Notes: generated by a model not told the origin, from the letters alone. Counted from the stretch's first letter, positions 11,511-24,600 are shown. The stretch: 64,000 nucleotides of DNA from Mercurialis annua (GCF_937616625.2 NC_065576.1:36544628-36608627); one strand, 5' to 3'. Numbers and translations: made by a program.

Positions 11511-12464
11511 AAATATTTTCAAGAGGTAAGATATCAAATTTTATTTTATTTTAATTAATTAAATATTGTCATTTTTATATACAATTAGTTTCTCGATTAT
11601 TATGTTTGTAAATCATAATAGAAACGGATTTAGATAGAGTAAAAGTGGGATTCTTGGACCCCACAATTATTAATTCATAAAGTACAAATGTATCCATTTC
11701 ATTTATAATTATCAATTTACTATACAATTTAGCAATGTGCTTGCTGGCTTATTGCATTGTTTATCTAGAATAAAATAAATAGACGACTCTTGTCAAAAAA
11801 AAAATAGACGACTCTTTTTTTTTTATTGGTAAATTTTTTAACGGGACACAATTTTAATATATATACGAACAAAGAATTAGAGATAGATTGAGACATTTCA
11901 ATACTGAAGATGAAATCGTTTGAAGGTTATATTAGTTTTGTTTTGATATTTTTTATTATTGCGATTGTCTTTCCTTATAAAAATTTTGTTGTTTTTTTTA
12001 TATGAAAAGTTTATTTTTTTCTTTTTATGTAGGATTTGTGAGTCTTCTGTTAGATAACAAAGAATTTAAATTCTTATTATGATAGATCAGTTATGTAATT
12101 TTAATTTTTTTTATCTTGTAAGGCGATCTGCGAATAAAGTTTTGTATCTTATTCTATATCAGATTATTAGAAACGGTTATATCTTTTTTAAATTCTTACA
12201 CTTGTAATTGCTTGATATTAATGAAAGATTATTTCTTACGTCAAAAAAGAAGAAGAGAAAATGGCATTAAATAAAACATTTTTATTTGATAGTTTTACAA
12301 AATCAAAATAATTTTACCTACTCATAACTATAACAAAACTGTTTTTTTCTTCAGAAATACCACTGACAATAATTTTCATAGTTTACTCCGTTGATTTTGC
12401 AATTCATATAATCATATCTAAGAAGCATATAAAAAAATTGAAGAGTCTAATTAATAAAAAAAAA
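11511..12464. other. AT-rich intergenic DNA, possible LINE 3' tail
   Basis: No gene is seen. A short repeat of atagacgactct flanks an A-run near 11777-11817. About 11870-12250 ends TTAATGAAAGATTATTTCTT followed by an A-rich tail, which resembles plant LINE 3' UTRs, but there is no coding part. Confidence 0.3.
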
Positions 12465-12687
12465 GAGAAATTCTTAGGTAGACTCAGTCTACCACGTCAT
12501 CCGTGGACTAAACCTATTATATTATGACACGTCATTAAAATAATGGCACTATCGTAATATTGCTATTCAAAAGTGTAAATAAATAATAAACAAAATTATA
12601 ATAGTGCCACTATTTTAATGACGTGTCATAATGTGATAGGTTAGTTCACGGATGACGTGTTAGACTTAGTCTAACTAAGAATCTCTC
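12465..12687. mobile_element. MITE with about 85-bp inverted repeats
   Basis: The left arm runs from GAGAAATTCTTAGGTAGACT to TAATGGCACTAT. The reverse complement of the right arm runs from GAGAGATTCTTAGTTAGACT to TAGTGGCACTAT. About 85 bp match at roughly 85-90%, separated by about 50 bp. The flanks are A-rich, so the TSD cannot be read with confidence. Confidence 0.8.
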
Positions 12688-13009
12688 AAAAATAAAATAC
12701 AATGGAGTGTCTCATGTAATTTTTATAATACATTAGTTCATATTTAAAGATTCTTTTATTAAATTTTATTTTATTAAATCTTCTATAATAACAAATTATT
12801 TCAATAATAACATACAAATATTTTATAAAATTAGGTAGGTTTTTAAGATTTCAAGATGTTTTTATTAATTATGGACTAATTTATATAAAAATAAGATAGG
12901 TAGATAGGTTTTCAATTAGATTATCCATCCATCTTATTTGCTGTTTGGATATAACTATTAATGCTTTCTCTGTTTCTTAACATTTAAACTATTCTCTCTT
13001 TTTAAAACA

Positions 13010-14023
13010 CTAGTTTCGCATTACGTGCTATGCATGTGGCTCGTAACGTAACTCGTCCATATACATATAAATAAATTTATTATAATTATATCAATTGTTT
13101 ATTTATAATTAATATTAAATTAGTTAAAAAATTTGTAAAAGTAAATATAATATATTCGGTTATTAATTTTTTTTCCATACTGAATTTATTCTTCTTTTGG
13201 TTTTATAATAACTGTAATTAAATAATTAACTTAATTTTATTATAATATCTTTAAAAATAATAAGATAGAAATTTAAATAATAATATATTGACCAAATACA
13301 GTAATTTAAATTTGTAGTTAAATCAAACTAAAAGATAAGTATTCCTACTAATTTGGAGACAATTTAGTTATTTTTTACATACTAAAAATTAAATTGGAGA
13401 TAATTTAGCTAATTATTCTAATTAAGACTTTAATTACAATAGTGATTAATTAAATAACTAATTAGTTAATGACTATAAAACCTTTATTTAGTAATAAATT
13501 GAAAAGGATTATTCAGTAAATTTGCCTGTCCCCCCCCCCCCCCCCCATCCGTGCTTTTATATATAGTATAGATAAATTAGTTAAAAAATTTGTAAAAGTA
13601 AATATAATATATTCGGTTATTAATTTTTTTTTTCCATACTGAATTTATTCTTCTTTTGGTTTTATAATAACTGTAATTAAATAATTAATTTAATTTTATT
13701 ATAATATCTTTAAAAATAATAAGATAGAAATTTAAATAATAATATATTGACCAAATACAGTAATTTAAATTTGTAGTTAAATCAAACTAAAAGATAAGTA
13801 TTCCTACTAATTTGGAGACAATTTAGTTATTTTTTACATACTAAAAATTAAATTGGAGATAATTTAGCTACCTATTCTAATTAAGACTTTAATTACAATA
13901 GTGATTAATTAAATAACTAATTAGTTAATGACTATAAAACCTTTATTTAGTAATAAATTGAAAAGGATTATTCAGTAAATTTGCCTGTCCCCCCCCCATC
14001 CGTGCTTTTATATATAGTATAGA
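13010..14023 (-). mobile_element. non-autonomous Helitron with duplicated 5' portion
   Basis: Read on the minus strand, the element begins TCTATACTATATATAAAAGC, preceded by A at 14024. It ends with a short hairpin (GCAT AGCACGTA ATGC) and CTAG followed by T at 13009. TC...CTAG ends inserted between A and T, without TSD, are Helitron hallmarks. No Rep/helicase is present. The 5' terminus occurs twice (TC at 13572 and 14023) because about 455 bp is duplicated in tandem. Confidence 0.6.
13117..13573. repeat. tandem duplication in the Helitron, copy 1
   Basis: This 457-bp copy starts AAATTAGTTAAAAAATTTG and ends at AGTATAGAT. It contains a run of 17 C (13530-13546) and is nearly identical to the following 451-bp copy. 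Confidence 0.9.
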
Positions 14024-14024
14024 T
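13574..14024. repeat. tandem duplication in the Helitron, copy 2
   Basis: This 451-bp copy differs from copy 1 mainly in homopolymers: 9 C (13989-13997) instead of 17, and a T-run two bases longer. A few substitutions also occur, such as AGCTACC for AGCTAAT. Confidence 0.9.
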
Positions 14025-14084
14025 TAAACTACAAAAATCACTTTTATCTTGCGATTGTTTTGCGTTTTTAATAGTGACAGGCCG

Positions 14085-14170
14085 CAAGTGAGTATTGGCC
14101 TGGTTGACCGCGCTTCACTTTGCATCTGGAGAGGGTGTGGGTTCAACCCACCCCTCTATCAGCTAGTGGG
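14085..14170 (+). repeat. possible tRNA-derived SINE fragment
   Basis: TTGGCCTGGTTGACC resembles a pol III A box. GTGGGTTCAACCCAC forms a T-arm-like B box about 45 bp later. It is not a functional tRNA because no acceptor stem or anticodon arm can be drawn. A tail and TSD were not found. Confidence 0.35.
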
Positions 14171-14402
14171 CTGAAAAAATGAATTTTTTTCAAAAAAATT
14201 TAACACTGACAACTAATATTTAATAGTGTAATTCTATCTTTGATAAAATAATAATGACCAGCCATTAAAACAATAAATTTATTTTTCTTTATAAAGATAG
14301 AATATAATTACATTAATAGTTAGCAATTAGTAGTTAATTTTTCATATTTTAAATCAGCCTTAAACTTTTGATCCTACTAAGTTTCGAAACGAAAACCTAA
14401 GA

Positions 14403-17400
14403 TGTAATAACCTAAATTTTTGAGGTATTACGTGTAGTGCCACGAGGCATAATCGTAAATATTAAGAACGATAATATCAGATTAGGATTGGATAATAAGG
14501 ACTTAGACCGAAGCGGGTCTATTGGAATTATCGTAGAATAATAATTTAAATGAAAAATTATTATGCGAAAATTGGATTTAATCAAGACAAAAAGGGAATA
14601 AAATAAAATAATTTGAAAAGCCAGAGTTAATAATATTCACGTCAAGGTCCGTGAAATATTATTAATAAATGATCGTCAAGTTTCGTAAGTATACAAAATC
14701 GTTTTAGAAGAAAGTTTGACGATTAGTTAAGAATAAGGGTTAAAGTGCAAATTAGCCACTTTAAGGACTAAAGTGGACTTTTAACCACAAACTTCCGGAG
14801 GAAGTTGTGTTTTACTCTATTTTCTCAAGATAAGAAAATAATATCGGTAAAGTTGTTATTGATAGTCATTAAAATGAAAATTGGACGAAAAAGTGAGAAA
14901 AAGTGCAAGTTAGCTCAAAATGGAAATTTGAGCATTTTTGGCCAAAATTGCCAAAATAAATTGTTGGAGGGTGATATTATAAGGTATGATACTATTGTTA
15001 TTTATTTGGGAAATAAATAATACGGAATTTATCGAGAATCGAATGATTAAAGGATTAGTGGACTAAATTGGACGAAATAAAAGTTATAAAGTGAAAGTTG
15101 AGGAGGTGACAAACTCAAGGACTAAAGGAGACTTTTGCCTCACCTATTTAAGACACTTGCATATGAGTTTAAACTCGGCAAGCATATCATTTTCAGCTCC
15201 TAAAATTCGTCCTTCACCCTTTCTCCATGGAAGAACATCAAGCAAATTTCAAATGGTCATAACTCACTCAATTTTGATCCGAATTGAGCGATTCTTGTGG
15301 CCACGGAACGAGGGAAGGATCCTCTATTGATATATAGTATCAATTTAAGGTAATAAGTTCAGTATATAATTAGGGTTTCAGAGTTTTTATTTCGGTTTTG
15401 GTTGAGGAATTGAGGTTTTATGGTGTTTGATGTTCATAGGTTATTGAAAGCTTGAAGGGAGTATTTTGATGGTTGTTCATGGAGGAATTCATTCAACCAA
15501 AGGGTTATCCCATCAAGAAAAGGTATAAATTCAGAATTTTGGACTTTTGGTAATGAATTGATTGAATTGAGTGGAGTATTGGTTAAGTTTGAAGTTGGAT
15601 TTTCTGGTTTGGTGTTGAATTGATGCTGTCTACAACTAGAATTTTTCGAAATACTTAGAAATGTTTGTTTGAGCTGGAATTTTTATATGTTCTGAGTATA
15701 TGAGTTAAGTTGGTGTATAAAAAATTTCAGAATATTTCATGTTTCTGATATTGAGATAAAAATTAAATAGCACCTAGTGCTCTGTTTGCAAATTGTGTAA
15801 GGCTGCTGCTGTAAGTTAATTATTTGAGGACCTTAAACACATTAGTTTGGCCTAATTTTTGGTATACAATTAGAAATATATGCTATATAAGTGCCATAAA
15901 ATTTTCAGAGAAAAATATGGCTATTTGATAGGTTAATTGAATAAATCTTTGGTTGTAGTCGGTGTAGGCAGCCGTGCTATGCACAAAGATGGTTATGCGG
16001 ATATGTGTATTATCATAGAAAAGTGGAAAGAAATGGTTTGAAATGAATTGAGTAAGTTGTTAAGAGATGGCTTAATCGAGGTGTCTGAATTATGTTGAGG
16101 TTATAATTCGGTATCAATAGTTAATCTTGTTGCGTAATAAGTTCTAAATTGAATTGACGTTTTGCATAAAATGTCTTGCAAACAGCGATATTGCAAGGGC
16201 AATATCTCGGGCTGTATGAGTCCAAATTAAGTTCCGTTTATTGGTACGGAAACTTAAGGATGTTAACTATAATTGTCTAAGTTTGAGTTTTTGTTGAATC
16301 GGACTCTAGGATGTTCATTTTGGACAGAACAAATTATTGTGCAGTCTGCCCTGCACTTGTAAACAGCTCCCAGGAAATAACTTATGAGCTAGTTTTCGAC
16401 ACTTTCGGGTGCGTTTCATGGTCCGAGACCTAAACGAAAGTTGAAGGCGACATTCTAAACTTTAAGAATGTCAATTTTGTTTTGGGGTCGGACTATCTTT
16501 AGATAAGAGTTTTGTTAGCCGAAGTAGACTAGAAAATTAGCTTTTTGATAAATTAATTATACTTAGAAATTTTATTAATTCGTAGCGTTATCGAAATTGC
16601 GTAGACTCGAAGAAGCGACTATCGATAAGGCTCGAGGCGAATGGATCGAGATATCGTCGTGCTTATTTAAAGAATTTGGATAGCAAGTGGTGAGTACACT
16701 TTAAATTACTCGCTAATATTCATAAAGCTACGTATTTTAATACGAAAAGCTATATGAATATTTATATATCTGAAAAGTTTGTTTTTAAATTGTATGCGTA
16801 TGTATGTTTTGAAAATGATGTTTTATCGTAATGTATTAATTTGATAATAACATAAATGTTAAGGTACCGGGGATGGGTAAAGTAAAATAACGTAAATTGA
16901 ACCAAATACAAATAAGAAAAGTACAGTACATTCCTATATGTACTAATAAATCGAATATCGAATAATACACAAGTATCAGATCAAATATGAATAAAGAAAT
17001 ATAGTACATTCCGATATGTACTATCAAACATAATAAATACCCATACGTGCGTGTGTTATAGATGTATGCTTGTAGATTGTAATGTGCATGCCATGGTCCA
17101 TAAAGGATCAATATAACAAAACGAAAAATACAAAAACGTGAAATGAGAATTGTACTACGGTACACAAAATAATAAGAACTGAGATACAAGGTTGAATTCG
17201 GTAGAATTATCCCGGGACCTGTATCTCATCCATTCTCGATGATAATCCTCGGAACTCATACGAAATAAAAAGTAAGTGTGATACATCGAGAATCAATACG
17301 AAACAAGATCGAGACACTATGTGAACAAACACTCCTATTAAATGTCAATAGGAATCATATGAATCGACAATTAAGTTCAAAAGACCTGCAGGGTGCAGAG

Positions 17401-18253
17401 TCCGAATGTAGACACGAAGGTAACTCGGTTGAACTATCTCGGGACCCGTGTCTAAGGAGTAACTCGGTAGAATTATCTCGGGACTCCTATCGATCGTTTG
17501 GGATTGAGAAATGGTACAAGTAACTCGGTTGAATTATCTCGGGACTGTACCATATGGTTGAAGGTAACTCGGTTGAACTATCTCGGGACCCAACCATAAG
17601 GATCAAGTCACAAGAGACTTGCCAATGATTTAATTCGACTTAGAATCGTGATGATATAAACTAAGATTAAGATTTTGTTGAAAACTAATGCAACAAAACG
17701 AGAAAGAAAAATATCAACACCATAACAAGAAATCGAAGATGCCAAATACGTATAAACTATAAGTTTATGAAATAAACAAAGATTTATGAAGGAAAGTAAA
17801 TAAAGTATGCAATATGATTTCAAAAGAGTATTTTCTATATATAAAATGGGTTTTCAAATGTTTTAACCCTTTATGTGATATTGCGTGTAATTTGGTGAAC
17901 TCACTCAGTTTTATACTGACCCCGTTGCTCCTCCCATTTTTCAGGGATGGTATGATATGATTTGAAGAGTTAAGCTTCCGAAGTTTTAATTCTCGGAAGT
18001 CATTTGTATAAGAAGAAAAAGAAGGTTTTCATTCTAGCGGTCCGCAGTAGTCTAGATATTTTAACTAGAATTTTGTATAACGCGTTTTTAACTCTGATAT
18101 TATTTGTAAATGGGGTCACATGTATTTTAATATATGAAATATGTTTTGATTTGCGAAAAAAATTTACACAGGTTTTTAGGCTTGCTACGGGATTTGGAGC
18201 TACCACTCCCATTCCCTAGCGCCGGTCGCGGCTCAAAAATTTGGGTCGTGACA
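14403..18253 (+). repeat. family A LTR 1
   Basis: This is the outermost left LTR. It begins TGTAATAACC, where the other three read TGTAATCACC. It carries private changes, for example GTATACAATTAG where the others have GTATACACTTAG. Open frames inside it are also present in the other LTRs and show no recognisable protein. Confidence 0.93.
17181..17598 (+). repeat. hairpin array with constant loops in LTR 1
   Basis: Five hairpins share a loop of about 25 nt starting near AACTCGGTTGAA and ending CTATCTCGGGAC, with small variants. Each has a different but self-complementary stem: GAGATAC/GTATCTC (17181-17227), TAGACACG/CGTGTCTA (17409-17454), AGGAGT/ACTCCT (17455-17488), ATGGTACA/TGTACCAT (17511-17553) and ATGGTTG/CAACCAT (17554-17597). 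Copies in the other LTRs lie at +7,278, +14,556 and +21,834. The role is unknown; an RNA or protein-binding structure is inferred. Confidence 0.85.
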
Positions 18254-18778
18254 AAGTTGGTATCAGAGCAATGGTTTAGATTCATAGGCCATTGTCTGTA
18301 TACGATTGATGTCTGTAGTTCCTAGGTATGATGTCACTAGGTTAAGCTAAGAACTACTGCGGATTATAGGGATTTCCAGTCATGTCTTTTGAACGTTATC
18401 ATCGTTTTTATCGAGTTTTGAAACGTTTTACAAAAATGTCCTCTTCTATATGTGCTTTTAGGAGTCGAGTTAGATGTGGGTATTACACAATCTATGAACC
18501 GTGTTTACTCGAATGAGCAATACGCTTTCTAGTATATATAGTCTGCGAAGAGTTGTACACTCTCGAGACTCATATTGTATAAAAATATCGTTATGGATTA
18601 TGATCGAGTTGATTGAATATTATATGATTGGTGAATAAGATATGAATTGTTTTGCAGTGCGATCACTCAGGAGAGTGATATGCTCACAGGTACGTAAACC
18701 TGTGGTAATTTATATAATACATGAAATGTGTATACCATGATGGATTGTTGTGAATAGGATTTGTGCTTTATAATTGAG

Positions 18779-19205
18779 TGTTGCTTAATTTGCTAAGTCC
18801 GTGGCGAACCAAAAGCTCGCGAGACTTAAAATACGCGAAATAGCCGAAGAAAATCTAGGTGACACTGATTGTTTTGGGATTTGATCAACATATATTGTTT
18901 ATAGATATGCATAGAATACGAATAGAACATGTACGTTACGCTTAGATATTCTTGATGCTTGGTTAAGTCTATGTGAGCGGAATGCACGCAGAACTTAAGA
19001 TACAATGCGTAACCAAGGAAAATCTAGGAGACACAGATTTTCTTTGAACTCGGTCAACATAGATTGCTTATAGCCACGATAGTGACGCGCGTAGAACATA
19101 TATATCATGATTATATGTTTTGATGTTTTGCTAAGTCTACAATGAGTAAGAACACTCAGAAGACTTGCAATACGAGATGTAATCGTAGAAAGCCTAGAGG
19201 AAGGA
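18779..19205 (+). repeat. three diverged repeats, each with a nested hairpin
   Basis: Repeats start near 18780, 18955 and 19120 and share AAATCTAGG-GACAC and GATCAACATA-type words. Each holds an outer stem related to AAGTC/GACTT (18795-18827; TTAAGT/ACTTAA 18963-18998; AAGTCT/AGACTT 19133-19166). Each also encloses an inner stem of different sequence: GCGA/TCGC, GTG/CAC and TGAGT/ACTCA. The copies in units 2 and 3 lie 7,278 and 14,556 bp downstream. Confidence 0.7.
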
Positions 19206-19313
19206 GGTATCCCTAAGGATCCAACTTACGCGGATGACTGTTATTTGTGATGACTAGTATGTGCTATATTTTAAGGAATTCATCGTGATTCCTTTATATA
19301 TATCCGCCATACT

Positions 19314-19710
19314 ATGAACAAAGAATCACTCGAGCACGTGTTGTTGCACATTAAGTGCACGAGGCCCAAGGAGAAGCCAGAAGTAATGAAGGTCAATGTA
19401 ACCTAATCCATTCGGCCGATAGAGGCCAGGGACGAGGCAAAGATCAAGAAGAACCTGGTATAGACATAGTGGAAATATATGGGCACCCGGAGTGCCGCAA
19501 CAATCCAATGTCAATATTAATCAGTTAACAGCAGAAATAACTGATATAAGGAATTGTATGCCAATGATGGGGCAGTTGATACAAAGACAGTATCAACGTG
19601 AAGAGAGAAACACAAATAGAGATGGATATTAGCATACATGGAGTTATACCCCAAAAGGAGTCTGATGGATCAAAGGATACACTAGAGTTTCTAGAAAGAA
19701 GTGAAGAGTA
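19314..19710 (+). pseudogene. gag remnant in family A unit 1
   Basis: Broken frames here align in order with the family C gag. They include an RARVVAH/EAQGEA stretch, a GQGRGKDQEEPG Gly/Arg patch, a Gln-rich segment ending IQRQYQREERN, and then MELYPK shifting to DGSKDTLEFLERSEE. The last corresponds to the MRLKPTEFDGSGDALDFLEE region of the family C protein. Stops and shifts interrupt it, and nothing downstream matches the gag core or zinc knuckle. Equivalent remnants lie at about 26592-26988 and 33870-34266. Confidence 0.6.
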
Positions 19711-20823
19711 AGATATTAACAGCAAGTATAACCCAAGGGTTAGTGTTACAGTAAATAGTAACCCAAAGGACGAATCGCAATAAGGTGAATAGTGAGAATA
19801 TAATAAGAAGAAAAGCAATGTCCAAAGGGAACTAATGTGAATACGTGTTAGGGGCCAATACGGTGGTAAGGAGGATTCGAATACGAAGGTGATCACAAGA
19901 ATTAGGATATCGTAAAGATTATAAAGGATGTTAGCAAGTGCCATAGGAGTTGGCAAAGCTCTCCGCAAGGACAAGGGGATAGATAAGAATAAATAGAAGA
20001 GAACGGGTTAATAGACCTGATAGTCGATAAGGGGTAAGCGAGATAAGTAGTAAAGATGAAAGTGATGACACTATTAAAGGCAGTATATAACAAGAAAGGT
20101 TGAATGGATTAAGAAACTCATCAGGAATGAGTAAATAAAGTATATAGATCGAGAGATACGATAAAGAAAAACACATAAAGTCTAGTAATAGATGATAAGA
20201 AGTATAAGAGCAGTAAAGAGATTGAAGGGCGATATCGTTGGATTTATATAAAAGATGGACAAGGAAAGTATCCAAGGAGGCAAGAACTATTGGTTTGCAG
20301 TCGAAACAAGGAAGTTCTAACTTTGCGAGTCCTCTATGCCACAATGCGGTAGAAGGGACATGGATAGCTGTTAAGCTATGACGAACGAATACTTACGATG
20401 GGAGCAGTATAGTCATTACGTCATGTAATGCAACACCCCTCGTGATAGGATACAACGGGTGACACAAACCAACCATCTCCTTAAAGACGGAGTTTATCGC
20501 GATGACTTCTGGTTAGACACAACCAGATATACGATGTAATCGAGACGAACATCATGAAGTCCAAACACTAGAACCTCGAAAGTGATCAGACCTTTTGAGC
20601 TAGCCTAGTGTAAACACGAACGTTTATGACGTGTCTTTCGAACGATGTCAGAATCATGTGTATAGAGTTACATATTTACATATGTAAAGAATGTAAATAG
20701 TTGCGAACGATAGAAAGATAGTTAATAGATAGTGCAGAGTCGTATGTCGAGAGAAACTTACGTAAACCCCATTTTATGAAAGGAAAGGTATTTGATCGAA
20801 ATAAAATGTTTTGAAAAGACATG

Positions 20824-20999
20824 ATTGTGCCCGGACACGATTCATAATGACATTGCATTGACACGAATAGAATTGCATCACTACATCCATATTGCATTCA
20901 CTAGTAGGACATGCATCATATACATTGTGTGTCTGAAAAGAAAAGAGGAGTGTCATTGCAACTCTTGTGATGAGAGAAGTCATCACACCGGTGCACAAT
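20824..20999 (+). other. covarying structured module, family A copy 1
   Basis: The 176-nt module opens ATTGTGC-CCGG (20824-20834) and closes CCGG-T-GCACAAT (20988-20999), an 11-bp stem with one bulged T. Just inside the 3' arm is a perfect hairpin GTGATGA/TCATCAC with loop GAGAAG (20967-20986), preceded by GCAACTCTT. The same layout occurs in families B (44925-45122) and C (59567-59792) with compensating changes. It is non-coding and its function is unknown. Confidence 0.75.
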
Positions 21000-21680
21000 T
21001 ATGACATGATTTGAGAAATGAAAAGTATCGTGGTTTTAAACGGATGAGTTTTCCAACGTAAGTAAGCTCAGACAGAGACTCTGTATATAGAGGCATAGGA
21101 CAAGACTGATCATCTTGTTAGGCCTATATGAAATATACGTATGTAACACGACAAGTATATAGAATGGCGAGTAGTGTAATGCAAATCGCAATATATCGAG
21201 ATTTGGATTGCAAATCTCTAAAGCAGTCTTGTATATTAAATACAAAAGCAACGACGCTACTTTACAAACATGTAAAGTGATAGCGGCCACGTTTAAACTC
21301 GAAGAACGTTTACCTCTAGGACGAGGAAATCGAACATAGAAGTTAGTTACGTTAGGGGATATGAACACTACGAACAAACATACGTTGTTCAAAAAGGTCG
21401 AATAAAGAGAATTGATTCATAATAATTATGAATCAAGTAGTAATAAGATGGTTATGATGGTTAGCATAAGAAGTTACTCGATAAGTATATCGAGACACTT
21501 TCACCTAAAAACAGTATTAGATGAATGATTGTGTAAACCTAACTATAAAGTTAACAGTTGGTGAATAATTAATCAGAGTACCGCAGCGGAAGTATGGAAG
21601 GAAGTGAATGATAAAGTTTGATTAAGTGATATTAGAAGATTATGAAAATTCGAGGACGAATTTTTATAAGGAGGGAAGAT

Positions 21681-24600
21681 TGTAATCACCTAAATTTTTG
21701 AGGTATTACGTGTAGTGCCACGAGGCATAATCGTAAAGATTAAGAACGATAATATCAGATTAGGATTGGATAATAAGGACTTAGACCGAAGCGGGTCTAT
21801 TGGAATTATCGTAGAATAATAATTTAAATGAAAAATTATTATGCGAAAATTGGATTTAATCAAGACAAAAAGGGAATAAAATAAAATAATTTGAAAAGCC
21901 AGAGTTAATAATATTCACGTCAAGGTCCGTGAAATATTATTAATAAATGATCGTCAAGTTTCGTAAGTATACAAAATCGTTTTAGAAGAAAGTTTGACGA
22001 TTAGTTAAGAATAAGGGTTAAAGTGCAAATTAGCCACTTTAAGGACTAAAGTGGACTTTTAACCACAAACTTCCGGAGGAAGTTGTGTTTTACTCTATTT
22101 TCTCAAGATAAGAAAATAATATCGGTAAAGTTGTTATTGATAGTCATTAAAATGAAAATTGGACGAAAAAGTGAGAAAAAGTGCAAGTTAGCTCAAAATG
22201 GAAATTTGAGCGTTTTTGGCCAAAATTGCCAAAATAAATTGTTGGAGGGTGATATTATAAGGTATGATACTATTGTTATTTATTTGGGAAATAAATAATA
22301 CGGAATTTATCGAGAATCGAATGATTAAAGGATTAGTGGACTAAATTGGACGAAATAAAAGTTATAAAGTGAAAGTTGAGGAGGTGACAAACTCAAGGAC
22401 TAAAGGAGACTTTTGCCTCACCTATTTAAGACACTTGCATATGAGTTTAAACTCGGCAAGCATATCATTTTCAGCTCCTAAAATTCGTCCTTCACCCTTT
22501 CTCCATGGAAGAACATCAAGCAAATTTTAAATGGTCATAACTCACTCAATTTTGATCCGAATTGAGCGATTCTTGTGGCCACGGAACGAGGGAAGGATCC
22601 TCTATTGATATATAGTATCAATTTAAGGTAATAAGTTCAGTATATAATTAGGGTTTCAGAGTTTTTATTTCGGTTTTGGTTGAGGAATTGAGGTTTTATG
22701 GTGTTTGATGTTCATAGGTTATTGAAAGCTTGAAGGGAGTATTTTGATGGTTGTTCATGGAGGAATTCATTCAACCAAAGGGTTATCCCATCAAGAAAAG
22801 GTATAAATTCAGAATTTTGGACTTTTGGTAATGAATTGATTGAATTGAGTGGAGTATTGGTTAAGTTTGAAGTTGGATTTTCTGGTTTGGTGTTGAATTG
22901 ATGCTGTCTACAACTAGAATTTTTCGAAATACTTAGAAATGTTTGTTTGAGCTGGAATTTTTATATGTTCTGAGTATATGAGTTAAGTTGGTGTATAAAA
23001 CATTTCAGAATTTTTCATGTTTCTGATATTGAGATAAAAATTAAATAGCACCTAGTGCTCTGTTTGCAAATTGTGTAAGGCTGCTGCTGTAAGTTAATTA
23101 TTTGAGGACCTTAAACACATTAGTTTGGCCTAATTTTTGGTATACACTTAGAAATATATGCTATATAAGTGCCATAAAATTTTCAGAGAAAAATATGGCT
23201 ATTTGATAGGTTAATTGAATAAATCTTTGGTTGTAGTCGGTGTAGGCAGCCGTGCTATGCACAAAGATGGTTATGCGGATATGTGTATTATCATAGAAAA
23301 GTGGAAAGAAATGGTTTGAAATGAATTGAGTAAGTTGTTAAGAGATGGCTTAATCGAGGTGTCTGAATTATGTTGAGGTTATAATTCGGTATCAATAGTT
23401 AATCTTGTTGCGTAATAAGTTCTAAATTGAATTGACGTTTTGCATAAAATGTCTTGCAAACAGCGATATTGCAAGGGCAATATCTCGGGCTGTATGAGTC
23501 CAAATTAAGTTCCGTTTATTGGTACGGAAACTTAAGGATGTTAACTATAATTGTCTAAGTTTGAGTTTTTGTTGAATCGGACTCTAGGATGTTCATTTTG
23601 GACAGAACAAATTATTGTGCAGTCTGCCCTGCACTTGTAAACAGCTCCCAGGAAATAACTTATGAGCTAGTTTTCGACACTTTCGGGTGCGTTTCATGGT
23701 CCGAGACCTAAACGAAAGTTGAAGGCGACATTCTAAACTTTAAGAATGTCAATTTTGTTTTGGGGTCGGACTATCTTTAGATAAGAGTTTTGTTAGCCGA
23801 AGTAGACTAGAAAATTAGCTTTTTGATAAATTAATTATACTTAGAAATTTTATTAATTCGTAGCGTTATCGAAATTGCGTAGACTCGAAGAAGCGACTAT
23901 CGATAAGGCTCGAGGCGAATGGATCGAGATATCGTCGTGCTTATTTAAAGAATTTGGATAGCAAGTGGTGAGTACACTTTAAATTACTCGCTAATATTCA
24001 TAAAGCTACGTATTTTAATACGAAAAGCTATATGAATATTTATATATCTGAAAAGTTTGTTTTTAAATTGTATGCGTATGTATGTTTTGAAAATGATGTT
24101 TTATCGTAATGTATTAATTTGATAATAACATAAATGTTAAGGTACCGGGGATGGGTAAAGTAAAATAACGTAAATTGAACCAAATACAAATAAGAAAAGT
24201 ACAGTACATTCCTATATGTACTAATAAATCGAATATCGAATAATACACAAGTATCAGATCAAATATGAATAAAGAAATATAGTACATTCCGATATGTACT
24301 ATCAAACATAATAAATACCCATACGTGCGTGTGTTATAGATGTATGCTTGTAGATTGTAATGTGCATGCCATGGTCCATAAAGGATCAATATAACAAAAC
24401 GAAAAATACAAAAACGTGAAATGAGAATTGTACTACGGTACACAAAATAATAAGAACTGAGATACAAGGTTGAATTCGGTAGAATTATCCCGGGACCTGT
24501 ATCTCATCCATTCTCGATGATAATCCTCGGAACTCATACGAAATAAAAAGTAAGTGTGATACATCGAGAATCAATACGAAACAAGATCGAGACACTATGT

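Larger units (their letters stand above)
18254..21680 (+). mobile_element. family A internal region 1
   Basis: The PBS TGGTATCAGAGCA is at 18258-18270, four bases after the LTR, and matches the 3' end of initiator tRNA-Met. Next come a leader block shared with families B and C (about 18345-18400), a hairpin-rich repeat zone (about 18660-19205), a gag remnant (about 19314-19710), the covarying module (20824-20999) and a purine tract AAGGAGGGAAGA before the next LTR. No frame is long enough to be a functional protein. Short frames of 60-150 codons on both strands recur in every unit and look like chance openings. Confidence 0.85.

Noticed and set aside
17409..17598. CRISPR-like regularly spaced repeats
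   Set aside because: The host is a plant, the repeats are loops on variable stems inside LTRs, and no cas genes are present.
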